NCBI RefSeq assembly: GCF_963678635.1
Contig: NC_087066.1
Span: forward strand, 32,617,301-32,681,300
Reading direction: 5' to 3'
Length of the DNA: 64,000 nucleotides
Origin: Symsagittifera roscoffensis
Lineage: Eukaryota; Xenacoelomorpha; Acoela; Convolutidae
The position numbers and the translations under genes are program-made. Below are positions 52,770 through 63,457 of this stretch, one piece after another. The notes beneath the pieces are model-generated. The model saw only the letters and a program-made list of their open reading frames with translations. It ran no database searches and had not been told where the DNA came from. Position 1 is the stretch's first letter, and each line of letters starts with the position of its first letter.

Positions 52770-52890
52770 AACATGGCTAAAAGGGCTTTAATATGACATA
52801 TCACACGTTCCATTCCGATGATTATTTAAAGTAGTTGATTTTAGGTTTAAAAAAGAAACAAAACAAACTCATTCTCAAGGTCGGAGCAAA
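52770..52890 (+). repeat. Dispersed repeat R copy, degenerate, unit 1
   Basis: 'aaaagggctttaatatgaca' then 'tatcac', 'gatgattattt' and 'aaggtcggagc'. Repeated at about 55334-55453 in unit 2. Confidence 0.5.
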
Positions 52891-53209
52891 CACAAAACTA
52901 ACCGATTGCCGTACAAGAAGCAGCAAAATGCTCAAATCACAACCACCTTTGCGAAAAGGTTTTTTATTAAAGCAATACTAGCCGTACTAGATTTTTTCAC
53001 CCGAAAACAACTTTTGCTGGTCCGTGCCTATAATATATTCGACTCCAATCACAGTTTCTGCACATTTAGCCGAGAGGCGACGGTCAAGTTTGAGGCGACA
53101 AATGTGGTGGGTTCAAAATTCTAGCCGAGAGCCGGATTTTGAAAGCGGAGAATTTTCCACTATTTTAAGCAACTTTACCCAAATAAAAACCTATTTTTAA
53201 TTTATGTAA

Positions 53210-54255
53210 CTAGAGGGCAGCCAGTTAAAGCTGGAAACACCTGTTTGATAATTTTTGATTTTTTTGTACTGATGCGGAAGGACAAGGGTAATTTGATTTT
53301 TTCGAGGGTCATAACTTCTTGTGAAAAAAAGCGTAACCGCTTAAGCAGCGGAGCTTCCCACAACCCGTTCTACTCATTGGAACCAAAACCTCAGATTTGG
53401 GAGGGTACTTTTCAAGAAATTTTGACTTTTCCGAGGGTTACAACTTTGTGTAAAATGATTTGGGCGTGATTGCTTCTGCAGGGGAGCTTCCCACAATACG
53501 TCCTTTCAATTGAAACTAAAATCTCAGATTTGAGATGGTAGTTTTCGAGAAAATTATCAAAAAATGGTCAAAAATCAAAAATTAGGCGTGACCATTTATG
53601 CAGCGGAGCTTCCCACAACCCGCTCATCTGATTGAAACCAAAACTGCAGGTTGGGAGGGTAGTTTTCGAGAAAAGTCTCAAAAAAACGGTCAAAAAAATT
53701 ATAAATTGGGCTTTTCTGAGGGTCATAACTTTTTGTGTGAAAAAGTTTGGGTGCTCCCCACAATCTGTCCTTTATTTTGAAATTATAATCTCAGATTTGG
53801 GAGAATAGTTTTCGACTAAAAACAAAAGTTTCAAAAAAATGGTTGAAAAAATTGACTTTTTTAAGGACCATAACTTTTAGTGTAAAAAATTGGGCAAAGC
53901 CGCTAATGCAAAGAAGTTTCAAACAACCTGTTCTATCCACCGAAACCAAAATCTCAGATTTGGGAGGGTAGTTTTCGAGAAAATGTGAAACTCCAAAAAT
54001 ATGGGTCAAAAAACCCCACCATACACTTTTTCGAAAGCTGTAGAAAGTGGGGTAAGGTAGAAAGAGATTAGTGGAGTATGCAGACATACAGCGGAAATGG
54101 CGGATTTCCCATTGGTACTACTTTTTTGAAAATTGGTTAGTTTTTGAGAAAAACTAAATTTTTAAAATTGAAAAATTTTTCCAAAGGGTCTTAAAAATAA
54201 TAAAAAAACCTGATCCCATACATTTTCATAATACCTGTTTCAAACAGGAATTCGG
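53210..54255 (-). mobile_element. HINE/Helentron-like element, family 2, copy C
   Basis: The inverted 3' end (CTAG 53210-53213, hairpin CCAG...CTGG) is at the left. The tandem core has 'agcggagcttcccacaaccc', 'ctcagatttgggagggta' and 'gagggtcataactttttgtg'. The 5' hairpin CCTGTTT-C-AAACAGG (54234-54248 region) is at the right. The most complete family 2 copy. Confidence 0.8.
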
Positions 54256-54981
54256 GAAGAGGTGCGTAAAAGCTTTTTAAAAGAATTATTTTTATCTCGA
54301 ATCTTTTTTTTTGATGACCATTTCCTTCGACTCAATTTTGGATGATGTTCTCAGGGCCTCTCAATAATTGATTGCACAATGAAAAGTCAATTGTTTAAGC
54401 AAAAATCAATTAACTGCAATGAAAGAATGTTGAAAATCAGAACACTGAGAAGAATTTCAATTGAGCAATGCTTCATATTCCTGCGTTTATCGCTCCGGAA
54501 ACGCTCTATACTGCCCAGAAGGACTCGTTCAGTTTCAAAAACAGCTGCATCTCAAATTTTGCGGCACGAGACTAAAAATTCTGCATCTGAGTTCAGCCTT
54601 GTTCACCTCAACATTATCTGCAAGACATGAAACTACGTTGCTGATTTTTTTTTGTCGTAAATGGACAAAACTCAGACGAGGATAATATTGATTTTTTGAA
54701 AATATTGAATTAGGAAACTAAATTATAATAAGAAGATTCTTTCATTTTCATTTTTCAAATTTATTCCACCTTTCCAAGCAAAAAAAAAATTCCAACTATT
54801 TTCCTTGATATTTCAAAATTGAGCTAGAGTTGACTTGAAACCGGCAAATCAATGGATGCAAACAAGGTGTGGATTTTCTTTTCCCCTCGCCCAACTCTTT
54901 AATAATGAACCCTTTGTTGTACCCGTTATCATATTTACCCAAACTTCTACTTTTTCGGAAAATTGGAAAACCTTTTGTGCC

Positions 54982-55047
54982 AGCGGTAATCCAATCTTTT
55001 CATCTCAGAGTTTGAGTCTAATGCTTTAACCACTATACCATGAGGTC
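54982..55047 (-). repeat. tRNA-Leu-like sequence, unit 2
   Basis: Duplicate of 52418-52483 created by the tandem duplication. Confidence 0.5.
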
Positions 55048-55772
55048 TTTGATTTTGATCTGACTTTTTGTTCAATCTTTGGTTCTTTGATCTTTAATTA
55101 TGCTCATGTTTGATTTTTCAAATCGTAAATTTTCGGCGCCTAAAGATCAAGGCCAAAAACTCAAATCGTTTTGGACTGTCTTGTATGATGTTTGTTTTTT
55201 AAAATTTTTTTGATGTTTCGGACTCATAGGACTGTAAGCATGCGACTGTTTTGTATATGCACTAAAATTTTCCAAATCGTTTTTTTTTTTCGATACTTAA
55301 ACAATTAATTGATATATTTCTCAGTCTTTTAAAACATGACTAAAAGGGCTTTAATATGACATATCACACGTTCCATTCCGATGATTATTCAAAGTAGTTG
55401 ATTTTAGGTTTAATAAAGAAACAAAACAAACTCATTCTCAAGGTCGGAGCAAAAACAAAATTAACCGATTGCCGTACAAGAAGCAGCAAAATGCTCAAAT
55501 CACAACCACCTTTGCGAAAAGGTTTTTTATTAAAGCAATACTAGCCGTACTAGATTTTTTCACCCGAAAACAACTTTTGCTGGTCCGTGCCTATAATATA
55601 TTCGACTCCAATCACAGTTTCTGCACATTTAGCCGAGAGGCGACGGTCAAGTTTGATGCGACAAATGTGGTGGGTTCAAAATTCTAGCCGAGAGCCGGAT
55701 TTTGAAAGCGGAGAATTTTCCACTATTTTAAGCAACTTTACCCAAATGAAAACCTATTTTTAATTTATGTAA

Positions 55773-56818
55773 CTAGAGGGCAGCCAGTTAAAGCTGGAAA
55801 CACCTGTTTGATAATTTTTGATTTTTTTGTACTGATGCGGAAGGACAAGGGTAATTTGATTTTTTCGAGGGTCATAACTTCTTGTGAAAAAAAGCCTAAC
55901 CGCTTAAGCAGCGGAGCTTCCCACAACCCGTTCTACTCATTGGAACCAAAACCTCAGATTTGGGAGGGTACTTTTCAAGAAATTTTGACTTTTCCGAGGG
56001 TTACAACTTTGTGTAAAATGATTTGGGCGTGATTGCTTCTGCAGGGGAGCTTCCCACAATACGTCCTTTCAATTGAAACTAAAATCTCAGATTTGAGATG
56101 GTAGCTTTCGAGAAAATTATCAAAAAATGGTCAAAAATCAAAAATTAGGCGTGACCATTTATGCAGCGGAGCTTCCCACAACCCGCTCATCTGATTGAAA
56201 CCAAAACTGCAGGTTGGGAGGGTAGTTTTCGAGAAAAGTCTCAAAAAAACGGTCAAAAAAATTATAAATTGGGCTTTTCTGAGGGTCATAACTTTTTGTG
56301 TGAAAAAGTTTGGGTGCTCCCCACAATCTGTCCTTTATTTTGAAATTATAATCTCAGATTTGGGAGAATAGTTTTCGACTAAAAACAAAAGTTTCAAAAA
56401 AATGGTTGAAAAAATTGACTTTTTTAAGGACCATAACTTTTAGTGTAAAAAATTGGGCAAAGCCGCTAATGCAAAGAAGTTTCAAACAACCTGTTCTATC
56501 CACCGAAACCAAAATCTCAGATTTGGGAGGGTAGTTTTCGAGAAAATGTGAAACTCCAAAAATATGGGTCAAAAAACCCCACCATACACTTTTTCGAAAG
56601 CTGTAGAAAGTGGGGTAAGGTAGAAAGAGATTAGTGGAGTATGCAGACATACAGCGGAAATGGCGGATTTCCCATTGGTACTACTTTTTTGAAAATTGGT
56701 TAGTTTTTGAGAAAAACTAAATTTTTAAAATTGAAAAATTTTTCCAAAGGGTCTTAAAAATAATAAAAAAACCTGATCCCATACATTTTCATAATACCTG
56801 TTTCAAACAGGAATTCGG
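55773..56818 (-). mobile_element. HINE/Helentron-like element, family 2, copy D (duplicate of C)
   Basis: Same as copy C, shifted by 2563 bp. Present because of the segmental duplication, not an independent insertion. Confidence 0.8.
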
Positions 56819-56999
56819 GAAGAGGTGCGTAAAAGCTTTTTAAAAGAATTATTTTTATCTCGAATCTTTTTTTTTGATGACCATTTCCTTCGACTCAATT
56901 TTGGATGATGTTCTCAGGGCCTCTCAATAATTGATTGCACAATGAAAAGTCAATTGTTTAAGCAAAAATCAATTAACTGCAATGAAAGAATGTTGAAAA

Positions 57000-57563
57000 T
57001 CAGAACACTGAGAAGAATTTCAATTGAGCAATGCTTCATATTCCTGCGTTTATCGCTCCGGAAACGCTCTATACTGCCCAGAAGGACTCGTTCAGTTTCA
57101 AAAACAGCTGCATCTCAAATTTTGCGGCACGAGACTAAAAATTCTGCATCTGAGTTCAGCCTTGTTCACCTCAACATTATCTGCAAGACATGAAACTACG
57201 TTGCTGATTTTTTTTTGTCGTAAATGGACAAAACCCAGACGAGGTTTCTTGCAGTAAAACTGATCTCACAACTTGAAGGCGAAAATGCCAACATGACAGT
57301 TTCATAACCTTTCGTGTTTTGAGACGCGACAGATGCAAAAACTCCAAAAAAAACTCTAAGCTTTTTGTCCAGCCATCAAAAATAATGCAGAATTTTTCGG
57401 GCAACTTTTCCGATATTTTCTTCTGGCCATCTTTTGTAATAATTTCAATATACTTTTTCAAAGTATTGACACAAATAGGGTCAAAAGCTTTGAAAATTTT
57501 CTGGTAATTTTTTCCTTCACAAATGAGAACGGTTTGAGACCAAGACATTCTCATTTCAACCAA
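57000..57563 (-). pseudogene. hAT transposase relic
   Basis: Minus strand with frameshifts: KKISEKLPEKFCIIFDGWTK (hAT 'FgLifDGWT' block), then further down LADNVEVNKAELRCRIFSLVPQ (hAT 'GDN..TNK' block). Order and spacing fit the hAT catalytic core; stops and frame breaks make it dead. The distal part is also present in unit 1 at about 54440-54676, separated from the FDGWT block, showing that the duplication arose after this insertion. Confidence 0.75.
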
Positions 57564-58270
57564 CCATCAATATTCTCCTTTTTTTTAGTGGAAATAAGCG
57601 AATTAGTAGCCAAAAAAAATATTGGTTAAAACAATCTAGTTTTTCTTGGAGAGGTTCTTGATGCTTCGACTTGATGTGGCCGAAGAGTTTCATTCAAATA
57701 CGTTCATTCAAATGGGTGCCGGACATCAAGCCGACGGGACTTGAAGCCAAATCGAAAAATTAAGGACTTCAACCAGAATATTTTCTTTTAAAGTTGTGAA
57801 ATATGATTAGTTTGAAAATTCGATTGAAGAATTTCTGAACTTTATTATCTTTCTTTACTAGTTATTGGCGTTTTCATAAAATTTAAGCCTCCAACAGATG
57901 TTTAGGAAAGTTGAAAAATGAAACACCGTTGAAGGCGTTTTTCATGTTTATAATGTATGCATTTCAAAAACCGGCTGATGTTATTAACGGATGCCAATCC
58001 CAAGTGGTGCATTGTCATGGATAACGCTTTTTATGGACTAAACTTGCCTAAATTTTTGAACAGCAACGTTTTACTGATGAAAAAAATGGTTTTTTTGAGA
58101 TGCTTGTAAAGTTCCAAATTTCGGCCTGAAGTCCCTTCGGCATGCAGTCCCGTCGGCCTGTTGTCCTAGACCCCATTCTAGCTCCATTTCGCTTAGAATG
58201 AAGAAAAGCAAACAAAATGAAGCAAACACGCAGCAGCAGGGGTGCGAAGGTGACGTCACATTTAAACCAA
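57564..58270. other. Intergenic, nothing recognised
   Basis: No supported gene. Could include remains of the hAT element 5' region. Confidence 0.35.
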
Positions 58271-58273
58271 CGG

Positions 58274-58612
58274 TCATTTGTACCAAAAAGAAAAATCGGT
58301 CCCATTTGTACCAAAAATATTCAACTCGATTTCTGATTGGTCGAATTGTGAGCCAACGAATTATTAGATTAATTTCCTACTGTTTAAACAGAAAACTAAA
58401 CAGCAGAATAGTGACCGCCGCAGTCGCGCCAACGTGTTGCGAGCTTGCCAACAGAGGGTAGGATTCTATACGAAAATTAGAGCCGGTTATCGGCGACGAG
58501 CGTATAGCGCGGCCACCGGCGACCTTAAAGTAGTCGGCTTAATAGTCTTACGCCAATTGAATATTTTTGGTACTAAAGCGATTGATTTTTTATTTTGGTA
58601 CAAATGTGACTG
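58274..58612. mobile_element. TIR element with doubled 'TTGGTACAAATG' ends
   Basis: The left arm (58274-58324) holds two 'catttgtaccaaaaa' words. The right arm (58554-58612) is its complement, with 'ttgaatatttttggtac' and 'ttttggtacaaatg'. The centre (about 230 bp) is GC-richer. No coding frame, TSD not identified. Confidence 0.65.
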
Positions 58613-58704
58613 ATTTATCATTTGGTACTCGTGAATACCCACCGGGCGCGAAGTATCGTGATGTAAAATATAACAAGTATGAAACAATGTAAACAGTGGC
58701 CAGT

Positions 58705-59058
58705 CAATAAGCAGAATGTTCGAAGAGCAGAATGAGTCTAAGAGCAGAAAAACATAAAAATATCAGCTTTTATCAGCTAATCTGTAAATAAATTATCAGA
58801 AATGTCAATAATACCAAAGCAATGAGCAATTTTATGCATAATTTGAGTAATCTAATCAAGATTTTTTTTAAAAATATATAATAAAAAAAACTTTAAGAAA
58901 TTAGTCAATTCATGCATACTTCATTCGTTTTTTTGGTAGTTTTTGACAATTCTAATAATTGTTTTTATCAATTAGCCCGTATAAACCAATATAAGTCAAT
59001 ATTTTTTCTGTTTTTCTGCTCTTGGACCCATTCTGCACTTGGACCATTCTGCTTATTG
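58705..59058. mobile_element. 354-bp TIR element (CAATAAGCAGAATG ends)
   Basis: Left 'caataagcagaatg', then 'agagcagaatga' and 'taagagcagaaaaac'. Right 'gtttttctgctcttgga' and 'cccattctgcacttgga', then 'cattctgcttattg'. TIRs of about 48 bp with internal repeats of the GCAGAATG word. Confidence 0.75.
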
Positions 59059-59246
59059 CTCCGCCTCCAATGTAAAGTATCCCCCAAATATGAAATTTAT
59101 CATTATCAACTGAATTACAGGTCGTCCATCCAAGAAACCACGCATAGCAGTAATATTTAACACGATATGAAATATATAAAACTTTATGGTACCCCAATGC
59201 AAATTAGAGATCGTAGCATAGTCCAATATCGCGGATGGTTACGTAG

Positions 59247-59447
59247 CAGTATTTAGACAACCGCGTATTCAGACACGTCAGTATTTAGACAAATACTGTT
59301 TTAACCAATCAGAATCGAGACAAGGAAGAAATTAATTAATAATTATTATTTATTTTGGAATATTTATGTCTCATCTCGATTCTGATTGGTTCATACATAA
59401 TTTGTCTAAATACTGACGAGTATGAATACGCGGTTGTCTAAATACAG
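59247..59447. mobile_element. 200-bp foldback MITE (AGTATTTAGACAA)
   Basis: Arms 'agtatttagacaaccgcgta' and 'tacgcggttgtctaaatac' plus inner pairs 'cgtcagtatttagacaaa'/'tttgtctaaatactgacg' and 'ccaatcagaatcgag'/'ctcgattctgattgg'. Each arm contains the same word twice. Confidence 0.8.
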
Positions 59448-59449
59448 AC

Positions 59450-60290
59450 CGCACTCCATCGTGGATCTGATTCGAAGTTGGGAAAATGAGCACCCCTATA
59501 TCAAAAATAGAGATAAGGAAAGTATCTAAAAATTATCGTAAAATATCGAGTTTCCAGTCGATAGATTATCGCGATACTTGAAAGCTTGTAGATATATATA
59601 TTTGTATCGTGCATATTTGAGTTACGTGAGGATGCGGAAAAAAATTCAAAATTACTGATGAAATACCCAACAGACATTTGGAAACGTAAATGAACTCTAG
59701 AGTAAGCAAATTTCTCAGTTTGATAGAGCAAATTTCAAAACTTGGCTTTTTTGAATCTCAATTATCTTTATCATGGACACTTTCATCAAAATATGGCCCA
59801 ATTTGGGAAGCTTGATCAATGGGTAATTTCTTATTACCCTTGAAAAATTAACAATTGAATTCCATTTTGCTGATGAAGAGCGTTGGTTAAAAAGAACGTC
59901 TAAAATCAAAAAGTCAAAAAAATCATGAGAAAAACACAACTTGACAAAAAAGTTTTTGTTTTTCGTCGGAGCAAATGAACTGGTGAAAACTACATAATCT
60001 GATTGTGGAAAAGCTATTTGGTTCATCAATGCTTGATAATTGATAAACACTGATACCTTAACTGCTTTCCTTGAAGAAGAGAAACCAAATTACAAACACT
60101 CTTTGTTCCTAGTTCAAAGCCCAAAAGTGAAAACATTACTCAATTAAATTTAAATTTTGAGAACAATCAATAAAATAAAAGATTGATGAATCAATATAAC
60201 ACAATCAAAGACGTTTTTTAACAACAAAATACTACACAGATTACGATACAATACAAAAATTAAAAAAGTTGTCGAAAAAAATTTTAGATG
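59450..60290. other. Intergenic, nothing recognised
   Basis: A 111-codon minus frame (59715-60050) has no recognisable motif or splice signal. Weak similarity of its DNA to repeat family D ('gatca.tgggtaatttctt') suggests repeat origin. Confidence 0.35.
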
Positions 60291-60294
60291 GTGA

Positions 60295-60790
60295 ATTAGG
60301 TGAACCAAAAACTTGACTTTTCAGAGGGCGATAACTTCTAGTTTAACTTTTTTTTGTTCGTGACCGATAATGCAGAGGAGCTTTCCACTATCCCTTATCC
60401 ACATTGAACCGACAAAATCAGAGTTGAGAGGTCAGTTTTCGAGAAAGGTCAAAAAGATCCACAAAACAGTCAAAAATCAAAAATTTGACTACTCCGAGGG
60501 CCATAACTTTACGTGCAAAAAAAATTGGTCGAAGCCATTTATGCTCGGGAGCTTTTTAAAACAGTTCTTTCCATTGAAACAAAAAACTCATATTTGAGAG
60601 AGGTAGTTTTCGAGAAAAGAAGGTTGTAGACAGAAGGATCAAGAACTCTAGGGAGAGAGGCTCTAAGGAAAAAAGCTGGCACACAGAGGAATACGCAGTC
60701 TTTCAATTGATACTCCTTCTTTGTTGAAAATCGCGATAAGTTTCTGGAGAAAAACTGAAATTTTTGCAAAAAGTGTAAAAATTTTCCAAA
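60295..60790 (-). mobile_element. HINE/Helentron-like element, family 2, fragment E
   Basis: Core units 'gcagaggagctttccac', 'ttgagaggtcagttttcgag' and 'gagggccataacttt', then 'ggagaaaaactgaaattttt' matching the 5'-proximal part of copy C. CTAG end not visible. Confidence 0.6.
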
Positions 60791-61009
60791 CGAAAATGAA
60801 ATTGCAAGAACCAACTCTAAAAATGCTGAGGGAAGTGCTGAAATTGTGTTGATCTTGAAACTTCCCAAAAAGAGGTCATTAAGCCGATTAAAAAATTGGC
60901 CGAAAATTTTTTGTCTCAGGATATTTTTTCCAAAGTAAGTAAAATTACTAAATGTAGGCAGGCGTAAATCAAAAATTTTTTAAAATGCGCGTAAAAAACA
61001 TTTCCAGGA

Positions 61010-61320
61010 TGTGGCAACTAAGCCGACAACAGATAAGCCGACAAATAATTGGCCGACTATTTTTTTGTAACATAATCTTTGTCGTTTGAAAAAAAAAACA
61101 GGTCTTGGTCAGACTCGAACCCGGGACCTTTGCCGACCCATGCATATTCGTTACCTCCATGCCAAGTGGCCAGGAACGCTAAACATTTTGACTAAATTAT
61201 GAAACAATGTAGAGATGAGTCCAGATGAGTCCTGTGGACAAAGTTGTTTAGGGGAAAAAGTCTAGTACCCGGTTGCAACACCCTTACTTATCGCAAGGGT
61301 AAAAATCTGAATCAGTAGAT
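61010..61320 (+). repeat. Repeat family P copy 2, with an embedded tRNA-like sequence
   Basis: 'ggcaactaagccgacaacag', 'agccgacaaataattggcc', then 'ctagtaccc' and the hairpin CCCTTAC-TTATC-GCAAGGG. Shares start and hairpin with 40220-40515. Confidence 0.5.
61101..61175 (-). repeat. tRNA-like sequence (SINE head)
   Basis: On the minus strand: A box TGGCATGGAGG and B box GGTTCGAGTCT (10/11 to the consensus) within 70 nt, the best-preserved Pol III promoter in the window. No acceptor stem closes well, so a SINE or tRNA pseudogene is favoured. Confidence 0.52.
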
Positions 61321-61369
61321 AGCTTCTACATTTGTTGGTGCGTTTACTCATCTAATTGAAAAGCGTGAT

Positions 61370-61744
61370 TTGAGGGGGCAGTAAAACAGTGCCGAAGTAC
61401 AACAGTGCCGTAAACTGAAAGGTTGTTCAACAACAGTGACGAAAACTATTTTGAATTCTGGTTTTACTCATCCACAAAACACACTGACAAGAAACTACAC
61501 ACAAATTGAGTGAAGTTGATATGACGTGCTTTTTAATTGATGCCGCTTGATAAACAAACAGAAACGTCCCAAGCGCTGCGTCCTGAATTTTTAGAATAAA
61601 CAATGATCTCCTCAGCAATTTCACACAAAAAAGCTAACAAATTACAAACAAGGTTAGAAAGTTTTAACTATCAACAATTTTCGGCACTATTGAACACATT
61701 TTTAGTTCCGAAACTTGTACTTCGGCACAGTTGAACGCCCTCAA
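61370..61744. mobile_element. 375-bp TIR element (GTGCCGAAGTAC ends)
   Basis: Left 'ttgagggggcagtaaaacag' then 'tgccgaagtacaa'. Right 'ttgtacttcggcacagttga' then 'acgccctcaa'. Inner 'cagtgccg'/'cggcacta' also pair. No coding frame, no secure TSD. Confidence 0.75.
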
Positions 61745-62150
61745 TTTGAGTTTTGCTGGGACAATTTAATTAGAAAAATGGGCTTTCAAAACCAAACCCC
61801 TACAAGTAAAAACGGATTTGAAGAAACATCAATGTGTTCGACTACAACCTTAAGTGAATTAAATTCAACTACTTTTTATTATTATCTTATTTTATTTTTA
61901 GTGGCCAATTATCTAAAAATTTCCGTTTTTAAAAATGTTTTTATCAAAGAAGAAGTTGATAGTTTTCAAATTGGATATTAATAGTGGAAAATAAATGAAA
62001 TTTGTGCGGAGATCTTTCCTAATTATAATTCCAAAACTGAAATGAACAAGCTGTGCATAATGCTTGTATAATTGATCCAGCTCTAACTTAACAATTTTTA
62101 GACGGCAAAAATATTAGCTTCGTTGAAACTGATAAACTAATAGCTAGAAT
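61745..62150. other. Intergenic, nothing recognised
   Basis: An 88-codon frame at 61715-61981 overlaps the TIR element end and has no recognised domain; a C-terminal hydrophobic run (YYYLILFLVANYL) is chance-compatible. Confidence 0.35.
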
Positions 62151-62153
62151 TTT

Positions 62154-62205
62154 TAAACACAGAGGCGAAGCAGAACTTTGCATCACTTGCGATACAACAC
62201 AAACT
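62154..62205 (+). repeat. GGCGAAG hairpin repeat copy
   Basis: 'aaacacagaggcgaagcaga' then 'actttgcatcacttgcgata'. Confidence 0.55.
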
Positions 62206-62554
62206 AAAACAACAAACGAAAAAAAAAGAAAAATGTTGACAAGAAAATAGTTCCACAGCAGTGGTATAAAACAAGCAGTCGCTTTCGGTATAACAAGATT
62301 TGCTATCAAAAGCTCAAAACCTGCGTTATTCTGCAGAATATGGAGAAATGTACATAAAACCTGAGCTCACATCAACCGAACAAGCCGATCAATTTTCTAA
62401 TACGAACTCAAAGCGAAAAAAGGAAAACTGAAGACCCAGGAAAGAATTACTTAATCAAGAGAGACAAAGTTATTGAGATGACTTCTTGACATAAAAGAGA
62501 AATATTTGAATCATATTTTCATCTAACCAACCCAGTAATTTCTTTCTATCTGTT

Positions 62555-63200
62555 AAAAATGCGAAACTTTGTTTCAATTGAAAAAAGATTGAAGATTCTA
62601 GATGCTTTTGGCCTACAAAAATGTACAATTATTTGTTTAACTGAAACATGGCTTGAATCCTCATTAGTACCTCATCCTTTTTTCTGAGCCATTCTTACAC
62701 TTATGTTTGCTCCATCGCTCGTGCTTCTGGTGATCACGGAGGCATTTTAATTGCCTTTCAGTATTAATCTTCAATCAACTGCGAAATAGTTGAAGTTTTT
62801 CCTATAAATCATTTATAAGTGTTCTGTTGAATTTCAAACCGAAAGTCTACTGTACAGCTATTTTTATTTTGTTCCCCATGGCTCATCAATTTACACGCAC
62901 TTCTCCCAATTTGAGATTTCGGTTCGTAATTTTCTAACTCAGAAAAGTACATCATATTCTGATTTACTTTTCAACATGCCGTCAATTTGCTGGGATACTG
63001 CTATCAGTCGTCACTCTGACAAGAAACAATTTTAGACAGAAGCTCGACTGTGAGAATCTCATTACACTCAAATCATTCGAAAGGCGACTCATAAACAAGG
63101 AAACATTTTAGATCTATCCTTTGGTACCAATGCGGATAACTGGGATTATAATGTTTTGAATGAAGAAATTCCAGACCATTATATTGTGCTTCTTTATTGA
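62555..63200 (+). pseudogene. Non-LTR retrotransposon endonuclease relic
   Basis: Frame-shifted translation gives IICLTETWLESSLVPHPFF, then ...SGDHGGILIAF, and near the end GNILDLSFGTNADNWDYNVL and EEIPDHYIVLLY. These fit the AP-endonuclease domain of LINEs (LTETWL, GGGV.i.., and the distal D...LT.....DH block with the catalytic-site DH). Truncated before the RT and broken by several stops and indels. Not obviously the same element as the RT relic at 40.8 kb. Confidence 0.75.
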
Positions 63201-63457
63201 AACCTCCGCTCTACAACACAGAACGCAGAGAAAACTTACTTTAGCAGCAATTCATGCAATAGGCAGATGTTTGCTCAGTCGCTACAAATTAACCGAAGTT
63301 TTTTCGCTACTTAGTTATGACAACAATTTTGATTTATCCTATTTATCTTACTTATGGTATTAACGCTCCTTGACTGCACTCAGTTTCTAAATCAGCAGAA
63401 AACGAAGGAAAAGATTCACTTATCCGTTATACTATGCCTCGTTAACTGTTTATCATT

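Larger units (their letters stand above)
52115..57241 (+). repeat. Recent 2.56-kb tandem duplication
   Basis: Unit 1 is 52115-54678 and unit 2 is 54679-57241, nearly identical, differing by scattered substitutions and single-base indels. Both joins carry AGG (52115-52117, 54679-54681, 57242-57244), suggesting a 3-bp microhomology junction. Each unit holds a tRNA-like sequence, a repeat R trace, one HINE family 2 element and the distal part of a hAT transposase relic. Confidence 0.95.

Noticed and set aside
59715-60050. 111-codon minus-strand frame as a gene
   Set aside because: Hydrophobic, low-information sequence in T-rich DNA with no motif; DNA resembles a dispersed repeat.
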